Positions 9,634-23,310 of a DNA stretch of 64,000 nt are shown piece after piece (positions within the stretch are counted from its first letter, which is position 1; each line of letters starts with the position of its first letter). Origin of the DNA: Lasiosphaeris hirsuta (taxonomy: Eukaryota; Ascomycota; Sordariomycetes; Sordariales; Lasiosphaeriaceae); the NCBI GenBank assembly GCA_030549175.1, contig JAUKUA010000003.1, forward strand, positions 1,984,001 through 2,048,000, given 5' to 3'. The notes below the pieces were generated by a model. That model worked only from the letters and a program-made list of their open reading frames with translations, did not search any database and was not told the origin of the DNA. A program made the translations under genes and the position numbers.

Positions 9634-12174
9634 AATAATAATAATAAAAGAGGGCAATGCAGCATGCAGTGTGTGCAGCCTGTCGATGTCTGATGACGGC
9701 AGGGTAGGCAAGTCGGCAGCGGCCCAATTGGGAATCTGATCTGATGTGCGTCGAGTGGCAGAGCTCGGAAATGCAAGGCTCCCCTCACGGAAGACTGGAA
9801 AGCGGCAAGGGAACACAAGGCTCAGTCCAGGGTATCCTTTTCTTACAAACGCGATTTTCGTGCCGACAACTGCGAACCACGAACCACGCAAAGGGTAAAC
9901 CCGTGCTGGGCGTCCACCCAGACAGAACAAAGAAGCAGCAACCTAGCAGCAGCAAATAGGCAGCTGGGGCGTCTTGAATAAGCGGGAAACGGATCTAGTG
10001 GGATGATCTTTATCTGGAAGAACCCTGATGTCCAGACTCCAGTGGCCGACGGTGCCGTACCCGCAACGGGGTGGATTTGACTGAGTTCCACTGTTCCAGC
10101 TGCTGCGCTGTACTCCAAACCCTGCACCGGACTGTTGTACGTGCATACGAGACATGATTACCTTTAGAGGTACCTGCAGAGACATGTGCCGCCGCTGATA
10201 TCGGATGGGGTATGGTTACTAGCTGTACGTCGCTCCCCAAGTCTTAAGTTTCGTGTGCCTCGGTGTTAGACGCCCTTACATCCTTCTCCAACTCAGCAGC
10301 ATTAGGAGGCGCGTATGCATTCTCCAACTCCCGCGACGCTCCAGCATTTCCGTCTTGAAGCGTTCTATCTGCAGCGGCTTGCGGTTTGCGACTAGTCAGA
10401 ACGCCATCGGTGATTATGGCACGGCACGGCATGATGGTCACTGCCGCTTCTTTCCAGTCGGGACTGCGCTGCTCAGAACCTCCTGCCCGGCTGGTCTGAC
10501 TGACCTCGACACGGGTGCGTGACTGGCCAGCGGATATATCCCTCGTAGGTAGCGCCTTTGGGTTGCATCCCATGGCCTCCCCAACTCGAAGCTCTGTGGT
10601 CTCGCGATAAAGGTCAGCAACACTGCAATTCCCTGCTTTACGGCGAACGGATGCCGCACCACCGATGCAGGTGGAGCAGAAACGAGAAACGACTTGCGTT
10701 CCGAGCATGCTGCTCTATGTAAGGTAACCAGCACTGCTTCCCTATCCGTGCCACTTATCTCCTTACCTACTTTGGCTACGTTGGTAAACAAGCAAGCCAG
10801 GGAGTGGCCAGTGCATGCATGTTCCGGCACAAATACATACCTAGTTGGCGCCTACAACGTCATTCTGTGTACCCATACTAAGAGCGAAAAGGACGAGCGT
10901 GCTATCTCCGGTCTGACCGTTCGCACTAATCCGGCAGAAGATACTTTGACACCGACAGTTTACCGGTCGGTCTGTCCGCGAACCCGGCCTCGACCGCTCC
11001 ACGACCGCTATACCGGGCGGCTTTCATCCCCGATGCGTCTTCGCATCGCCTTTATCTACCTCGATCTACCTAGCTGTACATCAACACGAATTGCACACAG
11101 TGATTCGTGAGTAGCCTGCAGATGCCCAGAGACCTCATCCCGTTCCACTATCTGCAAGTCGCACCATCTGCGAGTCCTCTGTGGCTCCTCCTTGGTGTCA
11201 CCATCTCACCGCTCCACCCACCGCCCATACCAAGCCCAACCATCCACAGCATCACACCTCATCGTGCTAGTAGGGACCACTTTCGGGGGAGGGGTGCAGC
11301 AAGCGCGATTGCTCAAGATGGCGACCCCCAAACTTCAGCACCAGCCCACGCGGTCCACGAATCGTCAAGCACCACGACAACACAATAAACCCCAGGCCCC
11401 AGCACTTAATGCGGGGTCTTGGGCAGACACGGTCGAGCTGCAAACCACCGCCACCACACGACACCACACCAACATTGCAGCAGATGCACGACTGTTGAGA
11501 TCGAGCCAGCTAGCTCGCATATACGTGGTCGGGCCGTCGCCGCGGTTATTGCTCCCACTTCCCCGAAGCGCAGCCCGAGAATCCAGATCTCCCCTCCTAA
11601 TCTTGGCCCGATGGGATTGCCTCTCGCTCACGCTCGACGCTCGCCAAGTATACACGTCTCACGATCCACAGCCGGTTTCCGTATTCATTCTTTCTCTAAT
11701 CAATTAAGCCTCTGTAGCGCCTTGGAGGAGCTTGATCTGGACGGCTCACCCTGTCAGTGGGAATGGGCTCCGGGGTTCGTCCTGTTGGAGCAGGAAGATC
11801 TCCCAATCCTACATCCCCCACGACCATCATCCAAGAGACGACGAAGGAGATATCACATGGATGTCACAGTGATACGGGACAAGCCTAGACACCTACGATT
11901 TATCCCAAAGGCATCCTGGGTGGCAGATCATAGAGTTGACTGGACAGCGGCGAGTTTGCTATGGGACCTTGGAAGGTTCGCAAAGCTACATGTCATAGCA
12001 TAAGTCTGTTTGGCCGTCTCACGTCGGGTGGCTTACCACCACAACTCGATGGCCCCCTTCTTTTTCAATGTTTTTACTTTATACATATTCCATCGTCAAC
12101 TAACAAAATACAGCATCCTTTTCAGGCAGGGGTTTGCTCCAACCAAATGACCGTCGAACGCCCTCTATAACCAT
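8944..12174. other. gene-poor intergenic region
   Basis: About 3.2 kb without a gene I can support. It contains a poly-A/TAA tract near 9605 and several open frames of 100-190 codons with no familiar motif. The stretch 11700-12003 (+) has a protein-like composition (acidic start, RRRRR cluster, hydrophobic end) but no start, splice or family evidence; it may be a relic or chance. Confidence 0.4.
9605..9650. repeat. poly-A tract followed by (TAA)n microsatellite
   Basis: A run of about 28 A (9605-9632) passes directly into five or six TAA/AAT units. It resembles the end of a retro-inserted sequence, but I see no element body or target-site duplication, so I treat it as a simple repeat. Confidence 0.85.
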
Positions 12175-13612
<1,438 letters not shown>

Positions 13613-15685
13613 TGTTTGCTGCTCTCTTTCTTCGTTGGGAGTGAAGAGAAAGTGGTGTGGAAAATTGAGTTGAGCTCAAAAGGAAAATGGGTTCAGTTGC
13701 TCGGCTCGAGAGGTGTTTTTGTTACTTGTCCTTTAGCAATGATGCAAGGAACGGGCTATCAGCTCGAGGTAATGTAATGTGCGTCTCTTTTCCGCCAAAG
13801 CAACAAACCCCGCTTCCCGCTCACAGTCACCACCGCGACTTGTTGCTCTCCTCACTCGCCCAAAGGTGGGGTTCCGAGAGAATGCCGGCATTGATTGATG
13901 GGCCCCTTCTCCCCTTCTACCATTTCCCCATCCCCCAATCTGACCGGCCGACCGACCGGCCAGTTTATCCTGCTCTGGCTGCTCGGCGATTTCGCGGCAT
14001 CCCCTATTTTCGCGGTCCCTGCCCTCTTTGCGTCTCTGTCTTCCTCTGGCTCCTCTGGCTCCTCACTGCCCGTCTTCTCTTAGAGGCTTGGGTGCTTGGA
14101 AGATCCCATCGCTGTGCCTTGGGTCATACGTCGGTGGCAGCCAGTTTTGTTTCCTTTGGCGTTTCGGAAAATGTCTCGCCAGTGTTCATCTACGTTATCA
14201 GACAGCAAACCTGAGCGGCTCGGCAGTTTCTTTCGCGCCGAGAACAACCCGCAATACATTTGTCGCCCGAGCGCACCGATGACGGTGAGAGACGGCCGGC
14301 GGACTTAAGTGCTCTTTGCCGCTGTGGCTCAGGATATTATGCTTGGCCTTACATAGGTACATGGCATGATAGGGGTAAGTTGGTGTTATCAGTGGGCGGG
14401 GTCCCTTGTGGAGAGAAGAGGGGTTGCTGTGCCCGTCCAAAGAATGTCGAGTACCCCAGCTGTCGATTGCCAACTCCGTACCCGTCTGTTCTCATCAACC
14501 TCAGAGTCCCGAGGAGGCCACAGCCCTCTCGCTATTAATACTGGCCGAGACAAGTCACTTGCAGGACCGGACTAGCGAAAACGTCACTGCAAGGCGGGCT
14601 GAGATGCAGAGCCTCCAACCGCAGCGGGCTAGCGGGATCGAGGCTAGCTGGGCTTGTTTCCCGAATGTCCGCCTTGTCTCCTATTTGCTGTTTTGGGCTG
14701 GCCTTTTGTCAACTCTCTTCACAATCTGTCCTCTATCGCCCATCGCGACCCGAGCGTCGAACAAGTCACGAGAGAGGCCTGTTACATGAGGCGGTCTCGG
14801 GGTAAAGGGCTAGCTACCTCCTGACGTCGGAACCAACTAGGAGAGCTGTCTGTGGTTGCTGAGGTTCCCGGCCGTTCTGGAAACGCGGACGGGTATATTA
14901 TCCAAAATATGGTAACGCCTGGCTCTCCCGCTAGTCGCCATCGCACGTCATTCTAGCTGTGAGGAAAAGACGGACAGGCGCGCATATGGGGATTTCCGAT
15001 GCAAATATTGTTTTCGTCAGCTTTCCTGCCTGGGTAACGGTGCCGCTATTTCGTCAGGCGATCTGTCTTTCCTGGCATTTGATCTGGTGGTAGGGGCAGT
15101 CCGCCTCTACACTAGACTTAGTTCGTCTGACCCGTGGGTAGGAACTTACATCGGTCAGTTGCATATCTTGCAATAAATACCCTGCCAACCTGCCTAGCAG
15201 CCCGGCTCTCTGCACCCGTGTCCCCATAAGACGAGCTCTTTCAAGCTAGCAAGGTATCGCAAACTAGTTATTCACATCCTTCCCGCGAGAAAAGATGAGG
15301 GTTGATGTGGGGAATCAACTGAATCCCATCTCAACCCCTGTCCAAAGTAAACAAGCCCCCTCAGGCAGAGCATAGGTATGACGATGCCCACTGACAGGGT
15401 TGGAGGAAGACATGGCCGCACTAAAATGCGGGGGTTGCATCGTGTCGCATCGTGCCCGGCGTTCGGAGCTTGGCGCCCCCGGGAGCAGGGCTGCCCCTCC
15501 CGATCAATCCGGAGATGAGATCGTCGTCTGTCGATTATCGACGCTGCAACAACCGCGATCCAACCGCAGCAACACCGCCATCCCATCTTCTCAGCTGACG
15601 ACTGCATCCCGTCAACCCCGCCCCCCGTGTCCTTGATCCGAACAAAACCAGTCAAGACTAGACAGAAAACAGCCGAAAGGTCGTC
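13613..15685. other. intergenic (divergent promoter region)
   Basis: About 2 kb between the divergent formaldehyde dehydrogenase and DUF952 genes. No gene, tRNA or repeat recognised; several short open frames look random. Confidence 0.45.
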
Positions 15686-16216
15686 ATGGCTTCCCCGATC
15701 CCCCCTTCTCCGCTCCCGGAATACGTCTACAAGATCACGCCCACGGCACCGCCGGAGCCCATCCCCGAGGCATACCCGCTCTCGGACCTGGACCGGCAAG
15801 ACGGATTTGTGCACCTGAGCGCCGCGTGGCAGGTATGTTTTAAAATATCGACACATACACGCACCTCCCTACCCGCCGAGTAAACATGGCCGGCGTTGGC
15901 ACACATCCCATCTCGATTACGTGCCAGAAAAGACATTGATGGGAGAGGAAAATACTAACCCACACACCTTACCTCCAAGGTCCCCGTCACAGGCGACCTC
16001 TTCTTCACCTCGGCAAGCTCCTTCCACCTGATCAAGCTGCGCCTGGCCAGCTTGGCGCCCGAATCTGTCAAGTGGGATGAAGTCCCTGGCCTCAACGGCT
16101 GCCCGCACCTGTACGCCAACTTTGGCGCCCGTGATGTCGTCTCGGTAAAGGAGGTCCATCGTGCCGAGGGCCAGACGTGGAGCGAGGCGCTGAAGGCAGA
16201 GGCGTGGTTGGAGTGA
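15686..16216 (+). CDS. DUF952 family protein
   Basis: Exons 15686-15832 and 15980-16216 (127 residues). The product starts MASPIPPSPLPEYVYKI and continues with DGFVHLSAAWQVPVTGDLFF, the usual DUF952 opening (a tyrosine-Lys-Ile strand, then GFIHLS). HLYANFGARDVVSV is the second conserved block. DUF952 proteins are small, related to glutathione-S-transferase-like or ADP-ribosyltransferase-like folds, and have no settled biochemical role. The 147-nt intron starts GTATGT and ends in an AAG acceptor. It converges with the Nup85 gene, 284 bases away. Confidence 0.85.
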
Positions 16217-16500
16217 TTTCACTTTCTCTTTCATTCGGGTAGACGGAAGAGGGGCGGAGGGTTCGCCGCGCCGGGAAGGCAAGAACGGATTGGCGCATAT
16301 CGAGGCAGCTCAACCTGAACCGCTATTGCAACGAGAAACATGATTTACTCAAAACAACACCCAAGCCCAAGCTTTTATGTTTCATTACAGTTAACACACT
16401 ATGCAAGTTGTCCCCGCCCGGGTCACAAAGGAGCCCATACCGCACCATCTTGGTTCAGTGGCACAAATCCTACAACTCTCACCCCCTCCCCTCTACTCTG

Positions 16501-19500
16501 TTACCAAACCCCGCCGTCCGCCTCAATCAGCCACAACGCAGCCAAATCCTTCGCCAATCCTAACCTCAGTCTCCTCATCACTTCCTCCCCATTGGTCTTG
16601 GCCGTCATCTCCTTCCGCCAATCCCAGCCCCTCCTCACATTCTTTCCCGCACCGCCGCCCCCTGCGCCAAGCGACTTGTGCAGCTGGCTCACCATCAACG
16701 AGCTGCCGCCCAGGACATAGCTTGTTCCCGCCACATTGCCAGTACTCTTGCGTAGGAGGTCCGCTGGCGTCGAGCCCTTTAGACCACCTGGGACACCAGC
16801 CAGCACAATCTGCAGGAATTCTTCGCACGTGCCGTACACTCGGGGGCCGACAGCCTGCAGGTCCTCGATCGCCTTGAGTATGGTATCGATTTGGTCAAGT
16901 GTGATGACGGGCTCGGCCGTGTGACCGTGGTGAACATTCGTATTCTCGGGGTCCGTAACGAAGACTGCCGCCTCTCCGAGCAGCGCAAGCAGGAAATCCT
17001 CACTCACGATGCCGTCGCGCGTCTGGTCGAACAGGCCGCCACGGATGTTATCGTCGGAGCTGGCAATGACGCTGACCAGGGCGGCCGCAGCCTGCTGGCG
17101 ACGGGCCGTGGGTGTCGCATGCGGCAGGAGGCTAGCGTCGTTGTCGCGGATGTCATAGAACTGCCGCAGCGAGGCGTACCCACTGAGCATCTTGCCCAGG
17201 AGCTCGGCGGCTTCGAGGTCTTGCTTGGCGCAAGTCTCGAGTGTCGCGTTGCGGTCGGTAAGGAGGCGGTGGAGGTGGTCGTCGAGGTCGCTGGTGGGCG
17301 GGTAGGCGGAAGACTGAACGAGTGAGTAGGAGATAAGGAGGTTCATGACCTCGCGCACACGGTTCGGCCGGTGCGCAAGCGCGTAGTACCACATGGCTTC
17401 GCCGTAGCGGTGGGAACCCCCCTTGAGGATCTCGCCATATGTCTGCTTCATTGTTAGCGATGTGTCTTGTGAGTGGCCTGGGGTATCACCAAAACCTACC
17501 TCAGCCGTCTCCTCGGCGAATGGAATCATGCCTAGCCCGTTCAGGAGCGTCCAGATCTTGTCCACCGTCGAGCTCGAGTCCACCTGCAGGCCCTGCAGCA
17601 AGTGTTTTACAATCATCCCCACCATCTCCTCTGACCGTTCTGGCGAGTCCATCCTGCCCAAGACATTGACCGCCAGCTCCCAGCCGTCTTTCGAGGCGCC
17701 TGTTTTATCTCGTACCGAAGCCAGCTCGTCGTAGTCGGCTAGCGCTTGCGCGTACTGCACCAGGGTGCTATCCTTGATGCCGTCGACCTCGTCAGGTGCA
17801 CCAGGGTCCATACCAAGCACTTCAAGGTCGTCCATGTCCAAATCCTCAATCCCAAACATACCAGAGGGTTGGTGAAGCGGCAACCACCGACCCAACGAGG
17901 CAATCTCAGCTACAGCCGAAGCCACCGGCAGTGACCAGCCGCGAAGAAGGCCAATAACTGCCTTGATATTGTCCTCAAACACACATGCCATACCAATTTC
18001 GACGGGACTGAGCGAGTTGAAATGAAAGTCCGATTCCACCGCTGCGTGGAAGGCCCGCGCTAGCCGGTCGAGATAGCTTTCCGAGTCCCCAACCTGCGGT
18101 GCCAGCACCAAAGCCTGTGAACGAGACATGGACGCTCCCAAGTTGCTCTTCTCCGCCCGCCTTTCGTCCCACCAGCCAAACAGCCCAACGGTTGCCTCGC
18201 ACCAGTCCTGTGCGGCGCCCAAGATAGCTGCCTGTGATCCAAGCACAATGTCGAACACGACGTTGAGGTTCTCGTATATTTCCCAAGGTACCTGACTCTC
18301 AGCACGGCGGGCCAGACCCGCCATTGTCGAGCGGCTCCGCGTCGATTCGGCGAATGTGGACTCGCCCATACGGCTGTCCTTGCCCTCGGCGAAACGTCTA
18401 AGGTGGTCGAGGGCGCCTTGGGCCCGCACGCGGAAAAGGGTCCAGTCGCTGCTCCATATGTCCCAAGCCCCTTCAAATCCAGGGCAGCTCTCGAGCATGG
18501 CGATGGTGTCCTCGGCCGCGCGCTGGACATTTTCGAGGGCCTGGCCGGCATAGGCGTACTCTCCACGCTGGCCCCGTCGGACGTGGCCCCAGCCGGCCTG
18601 CTTAAGGAGGTTTGCTGCGTCACCGACCTTGCCGCGTAGGAGGGCAATGAAGATGGATTCCCAGAATAGTCCGTGGCAGGCCGGGCTAGGCCGGTGTCGT
18701 AGTACTTCATTGACCTGGCCGCCGTAAAGGTTGTGGTTCTCTTCGAGCCATAGAAATAGTGTTTCAGGAAGTGGTGCCGCTCTGAGATGAGCTCCGTCGT
18801 CGTATCGGCTGTGGTGAACTTGCAGCGCAAGATTTGCGAGATAGTTGGCCTTCTCGAATGGTGACGCGTGTGGCCCGGGTCCAATTTCGGCGTTGTGCTC
18901 TTCCTGGGGTTGTGGCAGCCTGTCGACATAACCCTTCCACAGATTCGCGACCCTACCAGCGACAGTCGCTAGTGTGTCCTCAAGCTTCCCCTCATCCTCA
19001 TTTTCGCCCACGCCATCGTCATAGAGGCGGTTGATCATTGCCTCGGTCCCTAGAATAACCTGAGGTGACTCGGTAACTTCTGCTGTGCCCATCTGAGTGT
19101 ACACATCCTTCGCCAACGCCGCGAATCTGTGCTCACGTCTCCGCACAGCACCTGATTGCATTGCCGATGCGCGGAATATATCCTCGGCCTCGCGCCGAAC
19201 GCGCTCTGTCGCCGCCGGTGTGTTGAGCATCATGAGGTCGGATTCATCGCCAATGCCTCCGCTGCCACCTCGCAGGGGTGTCGCCTCGCGCATGTTAAGC
19301 CATACGTCCGCCTCAAAGTCATCGTGGTTTTGGTGTGCGTGGCCGTGGTTCTCAATGGGGCTGCGGTCATCGCCCTCGTCTTCGTCCTCCTCATCGTAGC
19401 TCTCGTCAAAGGGCAACGCAAAGGTGCCGGGCCTCGTACTTGTGGGTAGAACATCCTCCTGCTCTTCGTTGTCGTTGTCGTCGTCGAACGCAATCGACCG

Positions 19501-19896
19501 GCTCAGGCGTGAGGGCTGAGGAGCGGGCTTGGGGCCGCCACGGATGGAGCGTCCCAGTGGGGCGTTGCGCTGCTGTGCTGAAGTGAACAAGTTCTTCGTT
19601 GAAGATGGGCCAGGGACCGACGAGCTTCCGCCTGGCACCAGGGTGTTGTTGCCGCGCCCAGAAAATACAGGCGGCTTCGTGGTTGTCATGCCGCGCATCA
19701 TGGAGCTTCCAAGGTACGATGCCGAGGGCGCACCAGCGGGGGTGAAGCTGCCTGCTGACGAGGGCGGAGGGCCTGCTGGTGTGGTCGAGGGCTCGTTTCC
19801 GCCAAAGAAGTGACGCGTGCGGCTGCTACGCGAGCTCCTATCAGGCGTGGCCGGCGGCGAGGAGCTGCTAGCCGGGACCTGGAAGCGGCTCGACAT
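16501..19896 (-). CDS. Probable nucleoporin Nup85
   Basis: Minus strand, 19896-17500 and 17442-16501, 1112 residues after removing a 57-nt in-frame intron (GTAGGT, GCTAAC branch, CAG). Unspliced it would insert 19 residues between EETAE and TYGEIL. The first 180 residues are disordered, with Ser/Pro/Gly and acidic runs. The rest is alpha-helical, with segments such as GLFWESIFIALLRGKVGDAA and AMWYYALAHRPNRV that fit the Nup85 scaffold fold of the Y-complex. Length agrees with my recollection of large filamentous-fungal Nup85. I see no beta-propeller, which argues against Nup120 or Nup133. The family call rests on remembered pattern, not an alignment. Confidence 0.7.
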   Translation of the reverse strand: MSSRFQVPASSSSPPATPDRSSRSSRTRHFFGGNEPSTTPAGPPPSSAGSFTPAGAPSASYLGSSMMRGMTTTKPPVFSGRGNNTLVPGGSSSVPGPSSTKNLFTSAQQRNAPLGRSIRGGPKPAPQPSRLSRSIAFDDDNDNEEQEDVLPTSTRPGTFALPFDESYDEEDEDEGDDRSPIENHGHAHQNHDDFEADVWLNMREATPLRGGSGGIGDESDLMMLNTPAATERVRREAEDIFRASAMQSGAVRRREHRFAALAKDVYTQMGTAEVTESPQVILGTEAMINRLYDDGVGENEDEGKLEDTLATVAGRVANLWKGYVDRLPQPQEEHNAEIGPGPHASPFEKANYLANLALQVHHSRYDDGAHLRAAPLPETLFLWLEENHNLYGGQVNEVLRHRPSPACHGLFWESIFIALLRGKVGDAANLLKQAGWGHVRRGQRGEYAYAGQALENVQRAAEDTIAMLESCPGFEGAWDIWSSDWTLFRVRAQGALDHLRRFAEGKDSRMGESTFAESTRSRSTMAGLARRAESQVPWEIYENLNVVFDIVLGSQAAILGAAQDWCEATVGLFGWWDERRAEKSNLGASMSRSQALVLAPQVGDSESYLDRLARAFHAAVESDFHFNSLSPVEIGMACVFEDNIKAVIGLLRGWSLPVASAVAEIASLGRWLPLHQPSGMFGIEDLDMDDLEVLGMDPGAPDEVDGIKDSTLVQYAQALADYDELASVRDKTGASKDGWELAVNVLGRMDSPERSEEMVGMIVKHLLQGLQVDSSSTVDKIWTLLNGLGMIPFAEETAEVGFGDTPGHSQDTSLTMKQTYGEILKGGSHRYGEAMWYYALAHRPNRVREVMNLLISYSLVQSSAYPPTSDLDDHLHRLLTDRNATLETCAKQDLEAAELLGKMLSGYASLRQFYDIRDNDASLLPHATPTARRQQAAAALVSVIASSDDNIRGGLFDQTRDGIVSEDFLLALLGEAAVFVTDPENTNVHHGHTAEPVITLDQIDTILKAIEDLQAVGPRVYGTCEEFLQIVLAGVPGGLKGSTPADLLRKSTGNVAGTSYVLGGSSLMVSQLHKSLGAGGGGAGKNVRRGWDWRKEMTAKTNGEEVMRRLRLGLAKDLAALWLIEADGGVW

Positions 19897-20936
19897 GGCA
19901 GGGATCGATTGGGGGTTGTGGTTTACGCGAGGTAGGGCGTGTGTGATGGTATATCAACGCGTCGCGGTGCGATTGTATGCGTCGATTGCATCCTCGGCGC
20001 AGCGTGTTCGGTTTCGATTCGTCGTCGTGTCGTCGTGGCCGCCGATTGACGAAATTTTGTTGAACCAGCTTTAGAGGTCGAAGCGCGCGGTGCAACTGCA
20101 AAATCGGAGACCAGTGTATTCGTCAAGCTATCCATATTTTGCGGGCCTTCCATCTGCAAGGATCCAAACCAACCGCCAACCTAACCGCACAGACCAGCGG
20201 CCTGAGGAACATATTTATCGTGCCTTGGCAGATTCGTTACCGCAATTGAATCTGAGCCAGCCGTTACCTTGGTTTTGTGCAAATTCCTGTCTTAGAAGTC
20301 CTGAGCAGTACTTGAGAGCTGGGCCTTCGTGGCCTTTGCTGGCAAGTATCTACGCCAAGACGTTAAATATACTAAATATCATCCTAGCATGATCCTTAGA
20401 AGACAGATATTTCCACGAGGCATTGAAGTTGAGATAATTGACTGAAAGGTAGATAGTGACTTGTTACCATGACTGGACGAGATCAGAAACTGGAAATCAT
20501 CGCGACTTACAAAAGCAACTGAGACATTCGGCAGTCCCGAGATGCAATTACAGCCTAGGTCAAAACTGGGTACTTCATGTTGAAGTTGCGGCTTGGCGTT
20601 GGACGATCCAAATTCAACTTCCTGTTTGTTCGACTGATCTGGTGTGAAAGGGGCAGCCCCACTCTACCTGGACAACGGCTGAACCGGGCGAGTAGGAGAG
20701 CCGAACCTAACCTGGGGCTAAGGCAGGGACTACTCACAACCCAGACTTGATCTCTTTCTGTTTCTACCAGGGAAAACGTTGAAACGTTAGATTGCTACTC
20801 ATCAAAGGTATTTACATATATCAAGGTTTTCCATTCTTCCCAATACATATCACTCATCGACATCCCCTCTACGCGGCAACTCCCCCGCCAGACCCCTCAC
20901 GTCTGCAAAAGAACCCCTCAACCCATCCATATCACT
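19897..20936. other. intergenic (divergent promoters)
   Basis: About 1 kb between the divergent Nup85 and hydrolase genes. Nothing gene-like seen. Confidence 0.5.
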
Positions 20937-22148
20937 ATGCCTCCTCACGAAGACAACCCCCCTGTAGATGCTGGCGATTCCCTTCCGCCGGTCCCATCCA
21001 TCTCGATGCGCACAGTCCATATGACAGGCCTCCTGGTCGACGTCTATGGCTTGGACGAGCTGGCACCGGGCGCCACCCGCGTCTCTTGTCTGTGGCTGCA
21101 CCACCAGCGCCTCCGGAGTAAGGAGCATATGGCCGACATTGCCTCGCGCTGTATTGCTGCCTGGAACTCGGCTCGTGATGAAGGTTCGACGGCGACGGAT
21201 AGTCGGGGCTTGATCGCCCTCGCTTTCGATCAGCGAAACCATGGCACGAGGCAGGTCCACGAGCCGGCGAATATGGCATGGAAAAAAGGAAATGCGACGC
21301 ATGCGCAGGACATGTTTGGCGTGACCTCGGGTGCCGTGGCGGATCAGTCGGTTCTGTTGTAAGTGAACGGGTGGTGTTGGTATGTGGCAGATTTATGTTG
21401 AGAATGTATAGGGATGCGGTTGGTGGGTACCTCTTCCACGAACAGAAGGCGACTGGGGGGGAAAGAGATATTGACCAGCACTTGGCTCTGGGTATCTCAC
21501 TCGGAGGTCATAGTGTGTGGCAGTTGATGTTTGCCGATCCCCGGGTGCGCGCTGCAGTGATTGTTATCGGGTGTCCGGATTTTATGTGTAAGTTGTCCCT
21601 AGCTTACGCTCTGGGGCGTGGGAATGCAGCTCCACTAATATGCTGCAGCTCTCATGTCTAACCGCGCCAGGAAGTCAAAGCTGCCTACGTACCCAATGGC
21701 AAAGGGTGACGCGGGAACTGCATCTTTTATCGGAAGCAAGGACTTCCCACCTTCTTTGGTCGATGCATGCGCCAAATTCGACCCCAAGGGCATTCTGTTT
21801 GGCACCTCCAGCGTGCCCAAGTCACCGTCAGGAAGCCCTGACGAATCTCTGAAGCAATGTCTTCACGAGCGTCTCGAGGGGAAGAAATTCCTACTCTGCT
21901 CAGGAGGCGACGATAGACTTGTACCATACAGTTGCTCCGTGCCGTTCCTGGACTGGCTCAAAGAGGCTACTGGGGTTTCATTCAAGGAGGAGGCTATCTT
22001 CATTGAGGATAAGGTTTATCCCGGTATTGGCCATGAGTTCAGTGCAGATATGGTCAAGGATGCCGTACAGTTCATCGTTGACGCGGTAGCAAGCGCTGAT
22101 AGTGGCTCAGAAAAAGGAAACGAGGACCAGCGGGCTTCCAAGATCTGA
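20937..22148 (+). CDS. Alpha/beta hydrolase, fungal, unassigned
   Basis: Exons 20937-21358, 21412-21587 and 21649-22148 (365 residues). The nucleophile elbow is LGISLGGHS with Ser near 170. An upstream FDQRNHGTR motif is typical of alpha/beta hydrolases, and a late GIGHEFS supplies the likely catalytic His. For intron 1 the acceptor TATAG at 21411 (53 nt) is preferred over GGCAG at 21390, which would leave only 32 nt; the chosen join reads VLLDAVGGYLFH. Intron 2 has an ACTAATA branch and joins PDFM to SLMSNRARKSKL. The substrate is unknown. It converges on the DUF218-like gene 50 bases downstream. Confidence 0.85.
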
Positions 22149-22198
22149 GCCCGAATATATAGATTGGGTAGGTATTTACTTTGAACCTATAACTAACT

Positions 22199-23066
22199 CT
22201 ACGCCTCCCACAAATGTCCCATACCCTTAACCAACACTTCACTTCCGTCTTCCAGCACCCTTGTACTAACCTCAGCTCGCTCCCGCTCCTCGCTGCCCAA
22301 AAAAATCCGCTGATCAACCCCCCAGCAGTTCCGCATTCTGCGCTTCCCCACGAGCTCCTCCCCAGCCCCATGAGGGTCAACCTCCCACTGCCCAACCGCG
22401 AGCTGCACGCCCTGCATCGCGTCGGCCTTTTCCTCGAATCCTGACACCGACCTCACCCCCGAGCTCAAATCCCCCCCTTCCTGCAGCGAGCCCACCCCTG
22501 GCGGGTTGATACCCACAAAAGCCACACGCTTGAGGGGAAACCCGATGGCGGCACAATGCGCGTCAACAAGGCGGGTGCGCTTGAAGGCGTGGCTGATAAT
22601 GGTGAGGCGCTCCGGCCACGATGAATGGGCGCGCCAGAAGGCGGCGAGGGAAAAGAGGATGTTGTAGTACGAATCAAGGGCGCGCTCCTCGAGGAGGATT
22701 TGTGAGGGGAGGTGGGGGGAGGCCGAGATGAGGCCGAAGTAGGCGTTGGCGATGGCGAGGTTATGGTAGCTGCGGGCTTCAGAGAGAGGCGTCTCCTTGC
22801 GGGTTGGACCGCTGGGAGGGTTAATTACCTGGGGTACCTTGAGCTCTGGGAGAAGGGCGAGACGCGACGTACCCTGAAAACACGAGAGTTGCGCGGTTGT
22901 CACTAGCTACAATCTGCACACCGGCCCTGATATGCTCGATAAACGTTGGCGTCTCACCATGCTTGTAGCTTTCTATCAACCATTCTGCCTCGTCCCACCC
23001 ATTTTTAGGGCCTCCTTGCCAGATCGCGTGCCCGCACACAATGACGAGGTGGTTCGGTTGATGCAT
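22199..23066 (-). CDS. DUF218-like conserved protein
   Basis: Minus strand, exons 23066-22873 and 22811-22199 (268 residues). It opens MHQPNHLVIVCGHAIWQGG, a nucleotide-binding-like strand-loop, and continues NRATLVFSGGPTRK across the intron. The conserved blocks ETPLSEARSY, EERALDSYYNILFSL and ISHAFKRTR follow. These match the DUF218/YdcF-like superfamily pattern, in which the acidic EE and the His/Lys/Arg blocks form the active-site cleft. No signal peptide is evident, unlike bacterial DUF218 proteins. Its role in fungi is not known to me. A single TTTAGGGTTA lies just upstream at about 23135. Confidence 0.8.
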
Positions 23067-23310
23067 GGCGGAATCTCAGGCGTATATTGCACTAAGGTCA
23101 GATTCTGAGGGTTTACTGTAGAGAAGAGCCGCAAAAGTTTAGGGTTACGGCCAGACCGCTTTTCGGGTTTGCGTACATCTCGAAGATCATGTGATAACCA
23201 GGGAATCATATAACGGGGCTTCGAGGTCCAAGAGCCGCCTGCCTTCTCACCACATAATAGCATGACGAAAGGGACGACACCTATCACCGCCATTCTATCT
23301 TCTATAGTGT

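Noticed and set aside
9605..9650. Poly-A/TAA tract as the end of a retroelement.
   Set aside because: No element body, internal promoter or target-site duplication could be found around it.
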